Assembly (NCBI RefSeq): GCF_036002945.1
Contig: NZ_CP108529.1
Location: 620,001-684,000, forward strand
From: Streptomyces sp. NBC_01224
GTDB taxonomy: Bacteria > Actinomycetota > Actinomycetes > Streptomycetales > Streptomycetaceae
DNA length: 64,000 nucleotides
Direction: 5' to 3'
The position numbers and the translations under genes were made by a program. Shown piece by piece: positions 59,984-64,000 of the stretch. The notes below the pieces were generated by a model that made no database searches, was not told the origin of the DNA, and saw nothing but the letters and a program-made list of their open reading frames with translations. Within the stretch, counting starts at the first letter, position 1. The number at the start of each line of letters is the position of its first letter.

Positions 59984-61825
59984 ATGGCAGAGACAGCACC
60001 TCCCGAGCCCGGCTCCCCCCTCGAAGTCCCCTGCCCCGTCCCCTCCTCCCCCACGCTCGGCTCGCCCGGCCCCTCCTGCCCCGGTCCGGCCGCGTGGCCA
60101 CACCCCAGCCGACCGGACCGGATGCGCAGTCTGCTGGATGCCGTGATGAGTCTGGGACGGGGCCTGGAACTCCCGGAGGTGCTGCGCGGCATCGTGGAGG
60201 CAGCGGTGACCTTGACCGACGCGGAGTACGGAGCACTCGGCATTGTCGGGGACGGGCAGAAGCTCCTGGAGTTCCTGCCGGTGGGCCTGTCGGAACAACT
60301 CGCGGCCAGGATCGGGCAGTCACCGTGTGGCCGCGGAATCCTCGGAGAGCTGATCCTTCACCCGGAACCGCTGCGGCTCACCGATCTGAGCAGCCACCCG
60401 CGCAGCTTCGGTTTTCCGCCTCATCATCCGCCGATGCGCACCTTCCTCGGCGTACCGGTGCGGGTGCGTGACGAGGTGTTCGGCAATCTCTATCTCACCG
60501 AGAAACGGGGCGGGGTGAGCTTCGACGCCGACGACGAGGCGGTACTGACCACCTTGTCGATCGCCGCCGGAGTCGCCATCGACAACGCCAGGATGTACGA
60601 CGAGAGCCGCCGCCGGGAACGGCGCCTGGAGGCACTGGGCGAGATCACCCGCACTCTGCTCTCGGGAACGGACACCGACGAGGTGCTGCATCTGATCGCC
60701 GAGCGGGCGATGGAAGTGGCGGGCGCCGACCGGGCAGCGATTCTGCTGCCCACGGCACGGCCCGGTTCCGCGCCCCTCTCAGAGGCTCCGGCGGCAGCAG
60801 CGGCCGAGGAACGCCTCACCGTTGCCGTCGCCCATGGCCGGGACTCCGACCGTGTAACGGGGTTGTCCGTTCCGGCGTCGGGATCGCTGGCCGGGCTCGC
60901 AGCCCGTACCGGAACGCCTGTGCACTGCGCCGACGTCCGTACGGATCCCCGGGCCCATCCGTTCAGCGACGGTACCGAGGACGGTCTGGGCCCGGTGGTG
61001 GCGGTGCCGTTGCAGATCGATACCGGGGCACTGGGCGCACTGCGCCTGGGGCGGCCGGCCGACCGCCCGCCGTTCGACGAGACCGAGGTCGAACTCGTCT
61101 CCGGCTTCGCCGACCAGGCGGCCATCGCACTGGAACTGGCCCGCAGACGGGCCGAGTCCGAGGAACTCGCCGTGATGCACGACCGGGACCGGATCGCCCG
61201 CGATCTGCACGATCTGGCGATCCAGCGGCTGTTCGCGACCGGGATGACTCTCCAGAGCACCACCCGGGCCATCGCGGACCGCCCGGAAGCGGCCGAGCGG
61301 GTCAGCCGGGCAGTGGATGATCTGGACACCACTATCCGGATCATCCGGTCCACCATCTTCGATCTGCGCACGGCGGACGGTTCGGGCCGCAGCGGGCTGC
61401 GGCACCGGATAGCGGAGACCGCTCGTGCGGCGGCACATGTCCTCGGCTTCCGGCCCACGGTGCGGATCGACGGGCCGGTGGACACCACCATCCCGGACGA
61501 ACTCGCCGAACACGTGGTGGCGGTCGCCGCCGAGGCGGTGTCCAACGCGTCCCGCCATGCCCGTGCGAGTCGTATCGGCATCGTGCTGTCGGCCGACGAC
61601 GCGGTGACCCTGACCGTCACGGACAACGGCATCGGGATCACGGCAGGTGACACGACAGCTCCCCGAACGGGGACAGCGATCCATGACGGCGGTCAGCCGA
61701 CAAGGCGCGGCGGTGGGCTGGCCAACATGCGTACGCGGGCGGAGCTGTGCGGCGGCACACTCGCCATCGAACGGCCGGCGGACGGCGGCACTCGGATCAC
61801 ATGGTGCGTCCCGCTCCACGACTGA
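59984..61825 (+). CDS. Two-GAF sensor histidine kinase, DevS/DosT-like
   Basis: Soluble kinase of 613 aa. The first GAF domain (about 60-205) has HPRSFGFPPHHPPMRTFLGV, in which the adjacent His147 and His148 match the haem-binding region of mycobacterial DevS/DosT. The second GAF is about 220-395. The kinase part (HisKA_3) has phospho-acceptor His409 in ARDLHDLAIQRLFATGM, and the ATPase domain contains EAVSNASRHARAS and GGGLANMRTRAELCGG. In mycobacteria such kinases sense O2, NO and CO; Streptomyces orthologues act in oxygen and stress responses. The partner regulator is encoded convergently, with 14 bases between stops. Confidence 0.92.
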   Translation: MAETAPPEPGSPLEVPCPVPSSPTLGSPGPSCPGPAAWPHPSRPDRMRSLLDAVMSLGRGLELPEVLRGIVEAAVTLTDAEYGALGIVGDGQKLLEFLPVGLSEQLAARIGQSPCGRGILGELILHPEPLRLTDLSSHPRSFGFPPHHPPMRTFLGVPVRVRDEVFGNLYLTEKRGGVSFDADDEAVLTTLSIAAGVAIDNARMYDESRRRERRLEALGEITRTLLSGTDTDEVLHLIAERAMEVAGADRAAILLPTARPGSAPLSEAPAAAAAEERLTVAVAHGRDSDRVTGLSVPASGSLAGLAARTGTPVHCADVRTDPRAHPFSDGTEDGLGPVVAVPLQIDTGALGALRLGRPADRPPFDETEVELVSGFADQAAIALELARRRAESEELAVMHDRDRIARDLHDLAIQRLFATGMTLQSTTRAIADRPEAAERVSRAVDDLDTTIRIIRSTIFDLRTADGSGRSGLRHRIAETARAAAHVLGFRPTVRIDGPVDTTIPDELAEHVVAVAAEAVSNASRHARASRIGIVLSADDAVTLTVTDNGIGITAGDTTAPRTGTAIHDGGQPTRRGGGLANMRTRAELCGGTLAIERPADGGTRITWCVPLHD

Positions 61826-61839
61826 CGCCTGAGCAACTG

Positions 61840-62586
61840 TCAGATTCGCCGGACCGGGGTTTGCCCCTGGCGGTCCTTGATCCGGCCGACGAGCATCGCG
61901 GCGTGAATACGGCGGCCGACGCCCAGTTTGGCGAGGATCGAGGAGATGCGGTTCTTGACGGTCTTCTCGGCCAGGAAGAGGCGTTCCGCGATTTCGCGGT
62001 TGGTGAGGCCCTCGCCGATGAGGTCCAGGATCTGACGTTCCCTGGTTGTGAGCTGTTCCAGTTCCGATGCCTCCGACTCCTCGGCGGGGGTCCGCTGGTG
62101 GCCCCGCAACCGTGCCATCACACGAGCGGTCGTCCTGGGATCGAGCATCGAGGTGCCGGACGCGACCGTGCGTACGGCGGCGATCAGATCGGCTCCGTTG
62201 ATCTGCTTCAGTACGTAGCCGGCCGCGCCCGCCATGATGGCGTCGAACAGTGCCTCGTCGTCATCGAACGACGTCAGCATCAGACATGCCAGTTCGGGCA
62301 TGAGGGCGCGCAGTTCCCGGCATACCTCGATACCGGCGTGGTCACCGCGGGGGTCGTCGCCGAGCCTTACGTCCAGTACAGCGACCTGTGGCCTGCTGGC
62401 CGGTACGCGGGCCAGCGCCTCCCGGGCGTTGGACGCCTCGCCGACGACGTCGATGCCGTCTTCGGCCTCCAGCAGATCGCGTACGCCGCGCCGGACGACC
62501 TCGTGGTCGTCGAGGATGAAGACGCGTACGGGGGCCGCGGACTGCGGCGGCGGCGTGCTCAGCGGGGACTTCGCGAGGTCATTCAC
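61840..62586 (-). CDS. NarL-type response regulator, DevR/DosR-like
   Basis: A 248-aa regulator. The receiver has acidic FILDDHEVV, phospho-Asp in VAVLDVRLGDDP, Thr/Ser in LMLTSFDDD and Lys in GYVLKQINGADL. The LuxR-type HTH reads EGLTNREIAERLFLAEKTVK and NRISSILAKLGVGRR, the pattern of DevR. An additional 20-residue N-terminal tail precedes the receiver. GTG 62586 is the chosen start; a better upstream site is not visible. Likely phosphorylated by the convergent two-GAF kinase. Confidence 0.93.
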   Translation of the reverse strand: MNDLAKSPLSTPPPQSAAPVRVFILDDHEVVRRGVRDLLEAEDGIDVVGEASNAREALARVPASRPQVAVLDVRLGDDPRGDHAGIEVCRELRALMPELACLMLTSFDDDEALFDAIMAGAAGYVLKQINGADLIAAVRTVASGTSMLDPRTTARVMARLRGHQRTPAEESEASELEQLTTRERQILDLIGEGLTNREIAERLFLAEKTVKNRISSILAKLGVGRRIHAAMLVGRIKDRQGQTPVRRI

Positions 62587-62688
62587 ACCATGCTCGATCG
62601 GTTCGGGGAAGGGGGATCTCGGACCAGTATGTGCGTCGGTCCGCAGGCCGGTTCGCCGGGGTGTCACAGCATGTCGTAGAGGCTCTGA

Positions 62689-62708
62689 ACAGGGCCGAAA
62701 GGCCCTGT
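62689..62708. promoter_or_regulatory. ACAGGGCC-GAAA-GGCCCTGT palindrome
   Basis: Perfect 8-bp arms and four-base centre in the divergent promoter of the DevR-like regulator and the flavohaemoglobin-like gene. Shares GGGCC-GA-N2-GGCCC with the box at 59786. Candidate binding site for the DevR-like protein. Confidence 0.6.
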
Positions 62709-62830
62709 GGCCAGGGCCGGTCGGCAGGCTGGACGCGGTGCCATACTGACGCCGCCGAGATCGTCCGGGCGCTACGGACGTCTCTCCGTCCCGGCCACCC
62801 CACCGTGCTGTCCCAAGGAGTCACCGGTCC

Positions 62831-64000
62831 ATGAACACCCCGAGCGAGGACTACCACGCACTGCTCGCGCGGCATGACGCGATGCGGCTGCGACGACGCA
62901 TCCTGTCCCCGGCCGGAGCTGGCGCCGAACCGTGGTGCGCCGAGGCACCGCAGCCGTACGACGGAACGTCCGACCAGCAGCTGATCAGCGAATTCCTGCC
63001 GCTGGTGAGCCCGCTGGAGGAGCTGATCGCCGAGCTGTACCGGGTCCTGTTCGAGCGGCATCCGTATCTGCGGTCGTTGTTCCCCGAGTCGATGGCGTTC
63101 CAGCAGGCCCATCTCGTCGGGATCTTCCGCTATCTGATCGGCAATCTGCACCGTACGGACGAAATGATCGCCATCTTCGCGCAGTTGGGCCGCGACCATC
63201 GCAAGCTCGGTGTGCGCCCCGCGCACTTCGAGGCGTTCGAGGCAGCGCTGATCGAGACGCTGCGCATGCGTGCGGGCGCCCGGTGGACCGGTGCCCTGGA
63301 GGATGCCTGGCTGCGGATGCTGCGGCTCGCCGTTTCGGCGATGGTCAGGGGCGCGGACGAGGCGATCGCCGAACCGCCGAGCTGGGAGGCGACGGTGGCC
63401 TCGCACGAGTTCCGTACGCCGGATCTCGCGGTGCTGAGGGTGCGCCCCCATCAGCCCTACCCCTTCAGAGCCGGGCAGTTCGCGTCCTTGGAGTCGCCGC
63501 TGCTGGAGCAGGCATGGCGTCCTTACTATCTGGCCCGCGCGCCGCATCCGGACGGGGAGTTGGAGTTCCATGTACGGGCCCGGGGTGCCGACGGGGTGAG
63601 TGATGCGCTGGTGCACGGCACGCAAAAGGGCAACACCGTCCGCCTCAGCGCACCGCGCGGCTCGCTTGCCCTGCCCGATCACACCCCGTCCGCCGACGTG
63701 GTGTTGATCGCCTCCGGTACCGGATGGGCCGCGATGAAGGCGCTGCTCCAGCAGATCGACGCCGAACGGTTCCGTGCGCACCGGGTGCGTCTGCTGCTGG
63801 ACGGAGGGGTGGGTGAGGGCGTGTACGACTCGGCGTTCCTGGAAGCGTTCCGGCGCGGACGCCCCTGGCTGACCGTCCTCACGGCCGGTCAGGCCGATCC
63901 GGCCGGTTCCTCCGCAGATCCCGGTCTGCGGGCCATAGCCGGAGTACTGGCGCAGCGTCCCGGGGCCGTCGCCCGGCAACACGTCTATCTGGCCCTGGCA
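62831..64000 (+). CDS. Globin-reductase (flavohaemoglobin-like) protein, cut by window end
   Basis: At least 390 residues are visible and the frame is still open at the window edge. After a 50-residue extension comes a globin domain: ELYRVLFERHPYLRSLFPES (B helix with Tyr) and LGRDHRKLGVRPAHFEAF (proximal His on helix F). A ferredoxin-reductase-type FAD domain follows (FRAGQFASLESPLLEQAWRP, normally RxYS, here RPYYLA) and the start of an NAD domain (VVLIASGTGWAAMKALLQ). Flavohaemoglobins turn NO into nitrate; such genes are known targets of gas-sensing regulators. ATG 62831 has AAGGAG ten bases upstream. Confidence 0.9.
   Translation, partial: MNTPSEDYHALLARHDAMRLRRRILSPAGAGAEPWCAEAPQPYDGTSDQQLISEFLPLVSPLEELIAELYRVLFERHPYLRSLFPESMAFQQAHLVGIFRYLIGNLHRTDEMIAIFAQLGRDHRKLGVRPAHFEAFEAALIETLRMRAGARWTGALEDAWLRMLRLAVSAMVRGADEAIAEPPSWEATVASHEFRTPDLAVLRVRPHQPYPFRAGQFASLESPLLEQAWRPYYLARAPHPDGELEFHVRARGADGVSDALVHGTQKGNTVRLSAPRGSLALPDHTPSADVVLIASGTGWAAMKALLQQIDAERFRAHRVRLLLDGGVGEGVYDSAFLEAFRRGRPWLTVLTAGQADPAGSSADPGLRAIAGVLAQRPGAVARQHVYLALA

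Noticed and set aside
57944..60298. 784-codon leftward open frame opposite the kinase and over ctaD
   Set aside because: Low-complexity Arg/His/Gly composition; shadow of ctaD in another frame.
1..64000. tRNA genes, CRISPR arrays, phage or integrase genes and attachment sites
   Set aside because: Looked for and not found; no cloverleaf, regularly spaced repeats or integrase motifs were seen by eye.

Overview
High-GC DNA with GTG starts, ATGA/GTGA gene overlaps and typical actinobacterial families (DUF6381, DUF6131, Pls-type synthetase, sugar ABC transporters without their own ATPase, futalosine-type menaquinone context) points to a Streptomyces or close relative. No rRNA, tRNA, CRISPR array or intact mobile element was seen. 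The mix of transport, stress and secondary-metabolism genes with many gene remnants looks like chromosome-arm (accessory) sequence.

Layout. 0-6 kb: glycine betaine-type ABC transporter split over two strands, with a CE7 acetyl esterase and regulator debris between the parts. 5.8-9.1 kb: HxlR regulator and divergent MFS exporter with two matching operators, then two flavin/deazaflavin oxidoreductases. 9.2-22.8 kb: one long leftward, translationally coupled operon: peptide-binding lipoprotein, DppB, a DppC-DppD fusion, DppF, S9 peptidase, S12 hydrolase, M20 amidohydrolase, GNAT, N-acylamino acid racemase-type enolase, cytosolic class A beta-lactamase-like hydrolase, and a PucR-type regulator broken by an internal deletion. 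The GNAT/racemase/M20 trio matches the known D- to L-amino acid conversion pathway, so the operon is read as scavenging of D-amino-acid-containing peptides.

23-30 kb: small enzymes mixed with remnants (methyltransferase, aminoglycoside kinase, luciferase-like oxidoreductase, LuxR). 30.6-32.8 kb: TPR protein coupled to a polyprenyl synthetase behind a 30-bp AT-rich palindrome. 33-36.3 kb: five-gene alkylation-repair-like operon (two 2OG oxygenases, Ogt, Ada-type zinc domain, one unrecognised protein). 36.6-44.5 kb: a Pls-type membrane NRPS (poly-amino-acid synthetase), a BPL_N protein and a decayed 4'-phosphopantetheinyl transferase, followed by an OmpR-type two-component system. The same direct repeat (TCTCAG-N5-TCTCAG) lies upstream of pls and, as an inverted double array, between the response regulator and a divergent small charged protein, which suggests one regulon.

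44.5-54 kb: transposase debris, small membrane proteins, an AI-2E-family permease, then a LacI-controlled oligosaccharide locus (debranching glucosidase, LacI, binding protein, two permeases). 54-57.2 kb: YciO-type protein, TetR regulator and divergent amidase with paired operators. 57.4-64 kb: orphan cytochrome oxidase subunit I, a DevS/DosT-like two-GAF histidine kinase, a DevR-like regulator and a flavohaemoglobin-like gene cut by the window end. A GGGCC-N4-GGCCC palindrome recurs in the two divergent promoter regions of this gas/redox cluster.
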